Shown here one piece after another: positions 24,660 to 32,437 of a stretch of 39,504 bases of DNA. The notes under the pieces were generated by a model. The model saw only the letters and a program-made list of their open reading frames with translations, did no database searches and was not told where the DNA came from. A program made the position numbers and the translations under genes. How positions within the stretch are numbered: the first letter of the stretch is position 1; every line of letters starts with the position of its first letter. The stretch is from Bacillota bacterium (lineage in GTDB: Bacteria; Bacillota; Clostridia; Oscillospirales; Oscillospiraceae), in assembly GCA_021200975.1 (NCBI GenBank), contig JAJQFT010000116.1:1-39504 (forward strand). The letters are read 5' to 3'.

Positions 24660-24983
24660 TCACCCCCTTTCGCATGTAGGCAGGCTGTCAATCTGCCTGA
24701 GCAGGGCGTCGGCATCACCGTTTCCGCCCAGCCCGGTATGGTACACCTCATGCCAGCAGTGGAGCAGTCGCCGCTCCTCAAGCGAGATACGCTGCGTGCG
24801 TAGGTGCTGCTTCGCCCGCTCCTGGATGATATAGAGCATCAGGTAGCGCAGCGCCTTGCGCGTAACCTCTGTTTTCTTGCGGCTGTTGTCCCGCCGATTC
24901 ATGAGAAACTGCGCAAAGGTAAGCGCCGAGGTCACGAGCGCCGCTCCGCAGGAGCCGCTCAAAATTGCAAGCGCCGCCTCCAA
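24660..24983 (-). CDS. Small membrane-anchored protein of unknown function
   Basis: This 107-residue protein has one N-terminal hydrophobic helix (about residues 3-28) followed by a basic region (RRDNSRKKTEVTRK) and a helical cytoplasmic domain with two cysteines and several histidines. The start is a TTG overlapping the end region of the amidase gene, preceded by GGGGGTGG. No in-frame ATG keeps the hydrophobic start. The arrangement amidase, this gene and the holin-like gene suggests a role in lysis or in regulating the amidase, but no family is recognised. Confidence 0.65.
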   Translation of the reverse strand: MEAALAILSGSCGAALVTSALTFAQFLMNRRDNSRKKTEVTRKALRYLMLYIIQERAKQHLRTQRISLEERRLLHCWHEVYHTGLGGNGDADALLRQIDSLPTCERG

Positions 24984-24984
24984 A

Positions 24985-25947
24985 TCAAGCCACCCCCAGC
25001 AATCGCTTCCATGTAAGCTGGCGCGCGGTAATCTCGCCGTCCACCAGCCCCGTGCCGGTGGCCTGATAGGCCTTCACCGCAGCAGTGAATTTCGGCCCCG
25101 CCACGCCGTCCACCTCGCCCACCTGCGTATAACCCATGTCGCGCAGCCGCTGCTGGATGGGTGCGACCACCGCGTGGCGGCGGTTGACGACGGTGGACAC
25201 CGTGACAGTTTTCGCCAGGATGTCGTCCTCCTGCGCGCCAAGCGCGCTCGCGGCCGCCGCGCGGAACAGCGCAAGCGAATCCCCGCCATCAGCTGCCGCC
25301 TGCGTTTCTTCCCCGCCATCGACGCCGAACCACAGCGCGATTGCCTCCGCCTCCGCGCGCGCGAGCCGGTCGAGGTTCTCCTCCTCGAGCAGCCAGAGGG
25401 TATTGGCCAGATTCGTGTGGAAGCCATGCTCGAGGATGATGCCCGGCGTACCGGCAGCAGAGGCGCTGCGCAGCACGCCGTAGTAATCGTCGAGGTAGCC
25501 GTTGCCATCCCGGTCGGCAGCGGACTTGACCGCGTAGCACTTCCATGCCACGCCCATCTGCGCCGCCGCTGCCGCACCGAGCGCCTCTCCCAAGCTCTTG
25601 CTCTCGGCGCTGCGCGACGCGCAGCCATTATCCACCTGATGCAGTGCGAGCACCCAGTTGGGCGAGGCGGTGGAGGCCGCGTTGGAATGCATACTCAGGA
25701 AAATGTCCGCGCCCGCGCTACGGCTCCCGCGGCTGGCGAGCGACACCGCCTGATTAACCTGCGTCTTGGTCAGCATGACCTCGATGCCGCGGCTTTCCAG
25801 CTCCGAGCGCAATTTCTGTGACAGATCCCACATCTGCTGCCCCTCGTAGTAGCGCTTGTCTACGGTCGATGGGTTGGCAAGCGCGCTGTCATGCCCCGGG
25901 TCGATGCAGACCACGGGGTGCGTGTGTCCGGATTTCAAATGCTCCAT
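24985..25947 (-). CDS. N-acetylmuramoyl-L-alanine amidase, endolysin-like
   Basis: This 320-residue zinc amidase cuts the amide bond between MurNAc and the stem peptide. The Amidase_3 domain fills about residues 10-200: CIDPGHD with zinc ligand His19, SMHSNAA with a second His, and ILEHGFHTN with the catalytic Glu. A C-terminal peptidoglycan-binding domain follows (QQRLRDMGYTQVGEVDGVAG to about 320). The start at ATG 25947 follows TAGGAGGGA. The longer upstream frame has no site. There is no signal peptide, so export would need a holin or another route, as for phage endolysins. It heads a three-gene cassette. Confidence 0.88.
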   Translation of the reverse strand: MEHLKSGHTHPVVCIDPGHDSALANPSTVDKRYYEGQQMWDLSQKLRSELESRGIEVMLTKTQVNQAVSLASRGSRSAGADIFLSMHSNAASTASPNWVLALHQVDNGCASRSAESKSLGEALGAAAAAQMGVAWKCYAVKSAADRDGNGYLDDYYGVLRSASAAGTPGIILEHGFHTNLANTLWLLEEENLDRLARAEAEAIALWFGVDGGEETQAAADGGDSLALFRAAAASALGAQEDDILAKTVTVSTVVNRRHAVVAPIQQRLRDMGYTQVGEVDGVAGPKFTAAVKAYQATGTGLVDGEITARQLTWKRLLGVA

Positions 25948-26037
25948 AGAAGTCCCTCCTAAAAATTTCTTCTCCAATCCTGCCAAAAAATTGGGGCGCG
26001 GTTGCCTAAGGGCGGGCAACCGGGCAAATTTTCCCCG

Positions 26038-26067
26038 TTGACAAATATTTGTTCTATATGGTATAAT
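26038..26067 (+). promoter_or_regulatory. Promoter and internal palindrome ahead of the Y-family polymerase
   Basis: TTGACA (26038-26043), an 18-base spacer and TATAAT (26062-26067) with an extended -10 TGG. A perfect 12-base palindrome, ACAAATATTTGT (26041-26052), overlaps the -35 and the spacer, so a repressor bound there would block RNA polymerase. It only partly resembles the GAAC...GTTC LexA half sites. Confidence 0.75.
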
Positions 26068-26080
26068 CGCAGGGAAGCTA

Positions 26081-26137
26081 TGAACCGAGCACTTGCGGCG
26101 CAAAGAAGCGTTCAAGACGCCGCAGGCGATCGGTTCA
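26081..26137 (+). promoter_or_regulatory. Large hairpin filling the polymerase leader
   Basis: TGAACCGA (26081-26088) pairs with TCGGTTCA (26130-26137). After a symmetric 5x5 internal loop, TGCGGCG (26094-26100) pairs with CGCCGCA (26118-26124), leaving a 17-base apical loop. It starts a few bases after the likely transcription start and ends 15 bases before the GGAGG site. Confidence 0.6.
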
Positions 26138-26161
26138 GCAAGAAATTTTCCGGAGGCGCTT

Positions 26162-27658
26162 ATGGAGGGCAGGCGTTATATCGCAATCGATTTGAAATCC
26201 TTCTACGCCTCGGTCGAGTGCGTGGAGCGCGGGCTTGACCCGCTGGATACCATGCTCGTGGTGGCGGACGAGAGCCGCACCGAAAAAACCATCTGCCTCG
26301 CCGTCTCCCCCGCGCTGAAGGCCCACGGCATTGCCGGCCGCGCACGGCTATTCGAGGCGAATGCGCGCGTGCGCGAGGTCAACGCCCTGCGCCGGGCGCG
26401 CGCACCGGGGCACGAATTTGCGGGAAAATCGTACCTTGCCTCCGCGCTTGCCGACCCGTCGCTTGCGCTGGATTTTCTGATTGCGCCGCCGCAAATGGCG
26501 CATTATATGGAGGTAAGCACTCAAATTTACAATATTTATCTCCAATTCATTGCGCCGGAGGATATCCATGTCTACTCCATCGATGAGGTTCTGATCGATG
26601 CGACCCCCTACCTGAAAACCTACGGCCTGACCGCCCGGGAGCTTGCGCAGAAGCTCATTCGTGAGGTGCTGCGCGCCACCGGCGTGACCGCCACGGCGGG
26701 CATCGGCACCAACCTCTATCTTTGCAAGGTGGCGATGGACATTGTCGCCAAGCATATCCCGGCAGACGAGAACGGCGTGCGCATTGCCGAGCTCGACGAG
26801 CTGGAATACCGCCGTCGGCTCTGGTCGCACACGCCGCTCACGGATTTCTGGCGCGTAGGCCCCGGCTACGCGCGGCAGCTCGAAAAGGTAGGGCTGAAGA
26901 CAATGGGCGACATTGCCCGCTGCTCGGTGGGCGCGCCCGGCGAATACTACAGCGAGGAGCTGCTGTACCGCCTCTTCGGCGTGAATGCCGAGCTGCTGAT
27001 TGACCACGCGTGGGGCTGGGAGAGCTGCACCATCGCCGCCATCAAGGCCTACCGGCCGGAGGAAAACAGCCTCTCCTCCGGGCAGGTGCTCTCGCAGCCC
27101 TATTCCTTTGAAAAGGGGCGGCTAATCGTGCGCGAGATGACCGACCTGCTCGCGCTCGAGCTGGTGGACAAGGCGCTCACAACCGACCAGCTTGTGCTGA
27201 GCATCGGCTACGACACCGAAAACCTGAGCGATGCAGCGCGGCGCGCAGCCTACCGCGGCACGGTGGTGACCGACCGCTATGGCCGCAGCGTGCCCAAGGG
27301 CGCGCACGGCAGCATCCGCCTCGGCCGCCGCAGCTCCTCGACAAAGGAGCTTTTGGCGGCAATCACGACGCTATACAACCAGATCACGGACGAAAATCTG
27401 CTTGTCCGCCGCCTGAACGTGAGCGCAACGCACCTGCTCCCGGAGGGGCAGCCCGGCGAGGATGCGCCCGAGCAGCTATCCCTATTTTCCGACTCCGAGG
27501 TGGAAAAGGCGGCGCGGCTGCGCGAAAAAAACCGCCAGAAGGCAATTTTACAGATTCAGAAGCGCTTCGGCAAGAACGCGCTGCTGAAGGGCATGAATTT
27601 TGAGGAGGGCGCGACCACCCGCGAGCGCAACGGGCAGGTCGGCGGCCACAAGGCATAG
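26162..27658 (+). CDS. Y-family translesion DNA polymerase (UmuC/UvrX type)
   Basis: This 498-residue error-prone polymerase copies past damaged DNA. The catalytic metal-binding residues are visible: Asp10 in AIDLKSFYASVEC and the SIDE motif at about 138-141 (VYSIDEVLID). Finger, thumb and little-finger regions follow. A QLSLF clamp-binding motif lies at about 438-442. The central insertion with VREVNALRRAR resembles the longer Firmicutes UmuC/UvrX proteins rather than the short DinB. ATG 26162 is chosen because GGAGG (26152-26156) precedes it and the conserved start IAIDLKSFYA follows. A YolD-like gene begins eight bases after its stop, the same pairing as in Bacillus UvrX/YolD. Confidence 0.9.
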   Translation: MEGRRYIAIDLKSFYASVECVERGLDPLDTMLVVADESRTEKTICLAVSPALKAHGIAGRARLFEANARVREVNALRRARAPGHEFAGKSYLASALADPSLALDFLIAPPQMAHYMEVSTQIYNIYLQFIAPEDIHVYSIDEVLIDATPYLKTYGLTARELAQKLIREVLRATGVTATAGIGTNLYLCKVAMDIVAKHIPADENGVRIAELDELEYRRRLWSHTPLTDFWRVGPGYARQLEKVGLKTMGDIARCSVGAPGEYYSEELLYRLFGVNAELLIDHAWGWESCTIAAIKAYRPEENSLSSGQVLSQPYSFEKGRLIVREMTDLLALELVDKALTTDQLVLSIGYDTENLSDAARRAAYRGTVVTDRYGRSVPKGAHGSIRLGRRSSSTKELLAAITTLYNQITDENLLVRRLNVSATHLLPEGQPGEDAPEQLSLFSDSEVEKAARLREKNRQKAILQIQKRFGKNALLKGMNFEEGATTRERNGQVGGHKA

Positions 27659-27666
27659 GAGGCAGC

Positions 27667-28101
27667 ATGGGAAACGGAAAATACGACGATCTGCTCTACC
27701 TGCCGCATCACCGCTCGGCCACCCACGCGCAGATGAGTATGCAGGCGCGGGCAGTGCAGTTTTCGCCCTTCGCCGCGCTCACGGGCTATGAGGACTGCAT
27801 CGCTGAGGCCGGGCGGCAGACCGCCGCGCGGCCGGAGCAGGGAGAGGCCGCGGTGGCCGCGCTGGATGAGGCGCTGCGCGCGCTCGCGCCAGAGCTTTCC
27901 CGTCGGCCGCGTGTGCGGATTCGCTATTTCCGCCCGGACGAGCGCAAGAGCGGCGGAGAAATCTGCACGCTGGTGGGCAATCTCAAGGAAATCGACACCG
28001 TGCATACGCGCCTGATTCTGGCCGATGCGCAGGTAATCGAGATGGAGGATATCCTCTGCCTGGAGAAAATAGAGGAAATCCGTACTCAGGTGCAAAAATA
28101 A
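27667..28101 (+). CDS. YolD-like protein
   Basis: This 144-residue protein carries the YolD-like signature MSMQARAVQFSPFAALTGYED at about residues 23-43 (last residue omitted from the quoted block where needed) and a following domain with VRIRYFRPD and GNLKEIDTVHTRLIL, resembling a small beta-rich fold. YolD-like proteins are found beside Y-family polymerases and are thought to act with them, possibly as UmuD-like partners. The start has AGGAGG a few bases upstream and the gene is co-transcribed with the polymerase. Its biochemical role is not established. Confidence 0.85.
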   Translation: MGNGKYDDLLYLPHHRSATHAQMSMQARAVQFSPFAALTGYEDCIAEAGRQTAARPEQGEAAVAALDEALRALAPELSRRPRVRIRYFRPDERKSGGEICTLVGNLKEIDTVHTRLILADAQVIEMEDILCLEKIEEIRTQVQK

Positions 28102-28124
28102 TTCAGAAATCGCGTAATTGCCTC

Positions 28125-28152
28125 TTGATTTTTTGGAAAAACTTGCTACAAT
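28125..28152 (+). promoter_or_regulatory. Promoter of folT-folC
   Basis: TTGATT (28125-28130), a 16-base spacer and TACAAT (28147-28152), with an extended -10 TGC. The expected start is near 28159, just ahead of the riboswitch. Confidence 0.78.
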
Positions 28153-28169
28153 AGAGTCGTCCAGCGCCG

Positions 28170-28264
28170 CAGGGAGTAGAAATTGTGCGTTAAGTACCGG
28201 TTGGATGGGAGGTTGCCGCCGGGCGAAGGGGCTTTGCCCCGCGATGCAGTTTCGCTACCGCCTG
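28170..28264 (+). promoter_or_regulatory. Tetrahydrofolate (THF) riboswitch aptamer
   Basis: The conserved core reads GGGAGTAG, GCGTTAAGT (28187-28195), GGATGGGAGGTTG in the P3 loop, and GGCGAA before P4. Pairings: P1 CAGG/CCTG (28170-28173 with 28261-28264), P2 AAATTG/CAGTTT (28180-28185 with 28247-28252), P3 CCGG/CCGG (28197-28200 with 28219-28222), and P4 GGGGC/GCCCC (28228-28232 with 28236-28240). This matches the THF class, and the gene it precedes is a folate transporter, which is the expected target. Confidence 0.88.
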
Positions 28265-28325
28265 AGCCGGATGCCCAAACGAAAGGCGCTCTGCGCCGTG
28301 GTTCGCTGGACGAAGCCGCCGGGAT

Positions 28326-28360
28326 CGGTCTCGCCCACGCCAAAGGGGGCATGGCGACCG
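28326..28360 (+). other. Hairpin between the THF aptamer and folT
   Basis: CGGT-CGCC pairs with GGCG-ACCG with a two-base bulge and an inner GCC/GGC pair. It is a separate folded unit of the 180-nt stretch between aptamer and start. I see no second aptamer there. Confidence 0.4.
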
Positions 28361-28407
28361 GACAGCCAAATAGGATGCCTCTGTCAAGCACGGTATCCTC
28401 ATATCCC

Positions 28408-28442
28408 CAACCTCCTCCATTTTCTTTAAGGAGGACTTTTTT
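28408..28442 (+). promoter_or_regulatory. Expression platform: anti-Shine-Dalgarno hairpin of folT
   Basis: TCCTCC (28413-28418) can pair with GGAGGA (28430-28435), which is the folT ribosome site AAGGAGGA. Six T residues follow to the ATG, so the hairpin could also act as a weak terminator. CAACCTCC (28408-28415) is a perfect eight-base complement of GGAGGTTG (28208-28215) in the aptamer P3 loop, giving an alternative pairing. Confidence 0.6.
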
Positions 28443-29024
28443 ATGTCCAAGATTGGCAATTCATCCCTCAAGCAGCTCTACCTTGCCCCCTTCTCCACCT
28501 ATAGCTTGGTGTGCTGCGGGCTGCTGGCAGCTCTGTCGGTGGTGTTCGCGCGTCTGCTCGGCTTCATGCCCAGTCAGGCCAGCCGTTACTCCATTGAGGC
28601 CGTCCCTATCATCCTGTCCGGTATGCTGTTCGGCCCCATTCCCGGGGCGATGGTCGGCTTTGCGGCGGACGCCGTCGGCTGCCTCTTTTCCGGCTATGGC
28701 TACAACCCCATTTTCGCCGTGGCGCCGATTCTCTACGGCTTGGTCGCCGGGCTTCTGCGCCCCATGCTCGTGCGGAGGCTGAATCTTTTCACCATCGCGC
28801 TGTCCATCCTGCCCTCGGTGCTGCTCGGTTCGATCCTCTACCAGAGCCTTGCCCTCACATGGATGTACAACACCGCCGATGCGTTCTGGCCGGCCTTCAC
28901 CGCGCGGCTCGCCTCGCGGAGCATCCAGTTTGGCATCACCGGCGCGCTCGATATTGCCGTCATCTGGCTGCTGTTTCGGGCGAAGGTGTTCCAGCGCACG
29001 AAGCTCTGGCCGCCTGTTTGTTAA
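28443..29024 (+). CDS. folT: Folate ECF transporter S component
   Basis: This 193-residue membrane protein with about six helices is the substrate-specific subunit of an energy-coupling-factor transporter. The pattern GFMPSQASRYSIEAVPIILSG followed by FGPIPGAMVGFAADAVG is the FolT type. The ATPase and EcfT subunits are not in the window and are presumably shared. It is the first gene behind the THF riboswitch and is followed by folC, which polyglutamylates imported folate. The start has AAGGAGGA seven bases upstream, inside the switch hairpin. Confidence 0.93.
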   Translation: MSKIGNSSLKQLYLAPFSTYSLVCCGLLAALSVVFARLLGFMPSQASRYSIEAVPIILSGMLFGPIPGAMVGFAADAVGCLFSGYGYNPIFAVAPILYGLVAGLLRPMLVRRLNLFTIALSILPSVLLGSILYQSLALTWMYNTADAFWPAFTARLASRSIQFGITGALDIAVIWLLFRAKVFQRTKLWPPVC

Positions 29025-29051
29025 TTTTTTACGAAAGAAGATTCTTACATC

Positions 29052-30332
29052 ATGACTTATGAAGAGGCACTAGCTTACATCCACAACGTTTCCTGGAAGG
29101 GCAGTGTTCCCGGCTTATCCCGGACGCGGGAGCTGCTCAAGCGCATTGGAAACCCCGAAAAATCGCTGAAATTCGTCCATATCACCGGCACCAACGGCAA
29201 GGGCTCTACCGCCGCGATGACCGCCTCCATCCTGCGCAAGGCCGGCTACAAAACCGGGCTGTATACCTCGCCCTTCCTGCTGCGCTTCAACGAGCGTATG
29301 TCGATTGACGGCGTGGACATCGAAGACGAGGAGCTTGCCCAAATCACCGAATTCGTGCGTCCGCAAGCGGAAGCGATGGCCGACCACCCCACAGAGTTTG
29401 AACTGGTCACGGTGATCGCGCTTCAATACTTTGCCCGGCATCGGGTGGATATTGTTTCCTTTGAGGTCGGCATGGGCGGCGCGCTGGACTCCACCAACGT
29501 CATCGCCGCGCCCGAGGTCGCCGTGATTACCAATATCGGGCTCGACCACACCGAGTACCTTGGCAGCACGCTTGAGGAAATCGCCCGCACGAAGGCGGGC
29601 ATCATCAAACCCGGCTGCGAGGCGGTGGCGTACCGCGGCACGGCTGGCGTGGAGGCCGTGCTGCGCCGTGACTGCGCCGGGAAGGGCGTGCGCCTGCGCC
29701 AGCCGGATTTCGACGCGATCCAGCTCAGATCCCACTCCTTCGCCGGGCAGGTTTTCGATTACGGCGCCTACCGCGGCCTTTACCTGCCGCTGCTGGGGGC
29801 GCACCAGCTCAAAAACTGCGCGACGGTGCTCACCATCGTCGATGCGCTGCGCGACAAGGGCTGGCAGATTTCGGACGAGAATGTGTACGACGGTCTGCGC
29901 GATGTGCGCTGGCCGTGCCGGTTTGAGCTGCTTCGGCGCGAGCCGGTGTTCATCGTCGATGGCGGGCACAACCCGCAGTGCCTCGAGGCTCTCGCCGGAA
30001 ATGTGCGCGACTACCTTGCAGGGGCGGACATCACCGCCCTCACCGGCGTAATGGCGGATAAGGACTATGCCGATATGTATGCCACGATGGCACCGCTGGT
30101 GCAGCGCTTTGTCACCGTCACGCCGAATAATCCCCGCTCGCTGGACGCGGCGGCGTTAGCGGACTTCCTGCAGCGGCTTGGCAAGCCCGCCGTTGCCTGC
30201 GCCTCGGTGGAGGAGGGCGTGGCGGAAGCCATCCGCGAGGCCGGCGTGAATGGTGTGGTGCTTGCCTTCGGCAGTCTCTATATGTCCGGGGACATCCGCG
30301 CCGCCGTCCTGCGCGACACCCCGCGCGTATAG
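29052..30332 (+). CDS. folC: Folylpolyglutamate synthase / dihydrofolate synthase
   Basis: This 426-residue Mur-ligase-fold enzyme adds glutamate to folates to keep them in the cell, and in some bacteria also makes dihydrofolate. The ATP loop GTNGKGST is at 46-53, followed by LYTSPFLLRFNERM (folate binding), VGMGGALDSTNV, the Mur-type NIGLDHTEYLG and a C-terminal DGGHNP. The ribosome site is weak (GAAAGAAG). It lies 27 bases after folT and shares the THF-controlled transcript, so uptake and retention are regulated together. Confidence 0.95.
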   Translation: MTYEEALAYIHNVSWKGSVPGLSRTRELLKRIGNPEKSLKFVHITGTNGKGSTAAMTASILRKAGYKTGLYTSPFLLRFNERMSIDGVDIEDEELAQITEFVRPQAEAMADHPTEFELVTVIALQYFARHRVDIVSFEVGMGGALDSTNVIAAPEVAVITNIGLDHTEYLGSTLEEIARTKAGIIKPGCEAVAYRGTAGVEAVLRRDCAGKGVRLRQPDFDAIQLRSHSFAGQVFDYGAYRGLYLPLLGAHQLKNCATVLTIVDALRDKGWQISDENVYDGLRDVRWPCRFELLRREPVFIVDGGHNPQCLEALAGNVRDYLAGADITALTGVMADKDYADMYATMAPLVQRFVTVTPNNPRSLDAAALADFLQRLGKPAVACASVEEGVAEAIREAGVNGVVLAFGSLYMSGDIRAAVLRDTPRV

Positions 30333-30394
30333 GCGCTCTCGCTTCCCTGCCGGCCACCGTCAGTAGAATGCGCGGCCGCACAATTGGGAGATAA

Positions 30395-30426
30395 AAAACG
30401 CCCGCGGCTCGCGCCGCAGGCGTTTT
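30395..30426. terminator. Bidirectional terminator between folC and the small gene
   Basis: AAAACGCC and GCGGC (30395-30408 region) pair with GCCGC and GGCGTTTT (to 30426). Its symmetric A and T flanks allow it to work for both convergent units. Confidence 0.9.
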
Positions 30427-30434
30427 CTGCATTT

Positions 30435-30662
30435 TCAGGAAATCGGTGTGAATACAAATTTCTGCGTCAGGCCGTCGCAGGTGGCGTACACCGTCACGCT
30501 GCCGTCCGCACGCGCCTCACTGGAAAGCTCCACCACGCGCCCGGTGAGCTGCCGGCGCACATATTCCACCGGGTCGTCGGTTTCAATTTCGTGGAAGTAG
30601 ACATCCCGCATCTGGTTGTTGCGGCACAGATTCTGGATTTCATGCACGAGCTCGTATTCCAT
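30435..30662 (-). CDS. Small conserved-looking protein of unknown function
   Basis: This 75-residue acidic protein begins MEYELVHEIQNLCRNNQMRD, with the look of a mixed alpha/beta fold. It contains two cysteines and ends TQKFVFTPIS. I do not recognise a family. ATG 30662 is used because it follows GGAGAGGATGTAG at the end of argS. An upstream frame start would overlap argS further. It sits directly after argS and before a shared terminator, so it is co-transcribed with the ABC-F gene and argS. Confidence 0.7.
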   Translation of the reverse strand: MEYELVHEIQNLCRNNQMRDVYFHEIETDDPVEYVRRQLTGRVVELSSEARADGSVTVYATCDGLTQKFVFTPIS

Positions 30663-30664
30663 CA

Positions 30665-32416
30665 CTACATCCTCTCCGGCGCGGTGAAGCCCAAAATCGC
30701 GATGCACTGCTCCAAAATCCTCTTAGCAAGGCCAACCAGCGCGATATGCCCGGCTTTCTTCTCCTCGTCGTCCTCGCGCAGGATGGGCGTTTCATGGTAG
30801 AATTTATTGACGTTTCCAGCCAGCTCGTAGATATACGCGCAGATCTGGCTCGGTGCAGACGCGGCCAGTGCGCTCTCGAGCGCGGGGGCGAAGCCCGTAA
30901 TCGAGCGCATCAGGTCTTTGGCCGCGATACTGCACGGCTCGGCAATCGGGAGCTGCTCCCACGCGCCGTACTTCGCCAGAATCGAACGGACGCGCACGAT
31001 AGTGTAGAGGATATACGGCCCCGTGTTGCCCTCGAAGGCGGCAAAGCGCTCCAAATCAAAGTTATAATCCTTGGTTGGCAGGTTGGACAGGTCGCCGTAT
31101 TTCAGCGCCGCGAGCGCGATTTGGTCGGTAGTTTCCTCCACCTTGTCCGCCTCAACGATGCGGTTTTCGACCACCTTGGCGCGCACGAAGTCGGTCATCT
31201 CCCCGATGAGCTGCTCTAAGCGCAGCACACCGCCGTCGCGGGTCTTAAAGGGCTTACCGTCCTTGCCGTTCATCGTGCCGTGCCCCAGATGCTCCAGCTC
31301 GGTACCCGTCGGGACGATGCCGCTCTTGCGCGCGGCGCGGAAAATCTGCTCGAAATGCAGCGCCTGCCGCTTATCGGTAACATACAGGATCTTATCCGGG
31401 GCATAGTCCTGCATCCGCTGCACCATGGTGGCAAGGTCGGTGGTGGCGTAAATGGCCGCGCCGTCGGATTTCACCAGAATGCAGGGCGGCACCTCCTTCT
31501 TATCCGTTTCCTCCGCCACCGGGAATACCAAGGCCCCCTCGCTCTCCACGGCGTAGCCCTCATCCTTTAGCCGCGCGATCATGGCGGGGATGTAAGGGTC
31601 GGCGTCGCTCTCCCCCAGCCAAGCTTCAAAATGCACGTCCAGCTTGTCATAAATCCGGTGCAAATCCGGCAGGGAAAGCGCCATAATGTGCGCCCAGATG
31701 GCCCGGCAGCCGCGCTCGCCGCGCTGCAGAGCCAGCGTTGCCTCATGCGCGCGCTGCGCGAAGGCGGGATCCTCCTTCTTTCGGGCGGAGGCGGTGGGGT
31801 AGATTTCCTCCAGCTCCGACAGGGTAAAGGGCGGCTCGGCCGGGTATTCCCCGGAGAAATCCGCGTCAAAATAGGGAAGCTCCGGCTGCCGCAGCTGTAG
31901 CTCTGCGATGATCAGCCCCATCTGCAGCCCCCAGTCCCCCAAATGGACATCGCCGATGGCGTTCCAGCCAAAGAAGCGGTACAGCCGCTTCAGCGCCTCC
32001 CCGATGATGGCAGGACGCAGGTGGCCGATGTGCAGCGGCTTGGCAACATTCGCGCCGCCATAGTCCACCACGATGGTCTTGCCCATGCCGGATTTTTCCA
32101 CACCGAAATCCTCTGCTGTCCGCATTTCCTCCAAATAATTTTGCAGGAAAGAGCCGGACAGCTTCAGGTTGATAAAGCCGGGGGCGACGGCCTCGGCCAT
32201 TGCGAAGGTTTCCGGCGGCAGCTTGGCCGCCACATTGCCCGCCACCACCATCGGCGCGCAATGGTACTGCTTTGCGGCGGCGAGCGCGCCGCTGCACTGG
32301 TACTCGCACAGGTCGGGGCGGTTGGAAACCGTCACCCGGCCATAGGCCGGGTCGTAGCCCGCCGCGGCGAAGGCCGCGCGCATTTTCGCGCTGATTACCG
32401 ATAAAATCGACTCCAT
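30665..32416 (-). CDS. argS: Arginine--tRNA ligase
   Basis: ArgRS charges tRNA-Arg. The 583-residue class I synthetase has the N-terminal Add-1 domain (tRNA D-loop recognition, about 1-110), the HIGH motif as HIGHLR at about residue 128-133, the conserved GDWGLQMG, the KMSKS-region equivalent around GKPFKTRDGG and the C-terminal anticodon-binding helical domain (about 455-583) ending in the conserved PERM. The start at 32416 follows GGGAGGATT. It is 21 bases downstream of the ABC-F gene and shares its transcript. Confidence 0.96.
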   Translation of the reverse strand: MESILSVISAKMRAAFAAAGYDPAYGRVTVSNRPDLCEYQCSGALAAAKQYHCAPMVVAGNVAAKLPPETFAMAEAVAPGFINLKLSGSFLQNYLEEMRTAEDFGVEKSGMGKTIVVDYGGANVAKPLHIGHLRPAIIGEALKRLYRFFGWNAIGDVHLGDWGLQMGLIIAELQLRQPELPYFDADFSGEYPAEPPFTLSELEEIYPTASARKKEDPAFAQRAHEATLALQRGERGCRAIWAHIMALSLPDLHRIYDKLDVHFEAWLGESDADPYIPAMIARLKDEGYAVESEGALVFPVAEETDKKEVPPCILVKSDGAAIYATTDLATMVQRMQDYAPDKILYVTDKRQALHFEQIFRAARKSGIVPTGTELEHLGHGTMNGKDGKPFKTRDGGVLRLEQLIGEMTDFVRAKVVENRIVEADKVEETTDQIALAALKYGDLSNLPTKDYNFDLERFAAFEGNTGPYILYTIVRVRSILAKYGAWEQLPIAEPCSIAAKDLMRSITGFAPALESALAASAPSQICAYIYELAGNVNKFYHETPILREDDEEKKAGHIALVGLAKRILEQCIAILGFTAPERM

Positions 32417-32437
32417 ATCCGAATCCTCCCGCCGCGC

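Noticed and set aside
25985..26022. Attenuator in the amidase leader
   Set aside because: An 8-bp hairpin (25999-26022) and a T6 run exist on the - strand, but eight bases separate them, which is too far for a normal terminator. No convincing - strand promoter was found either.
28265..28407. Second, tandem THF aptamer
   Set aside because: The region has hairpins but no second copy of the GCGTTAAG and GGGAGG core elements.
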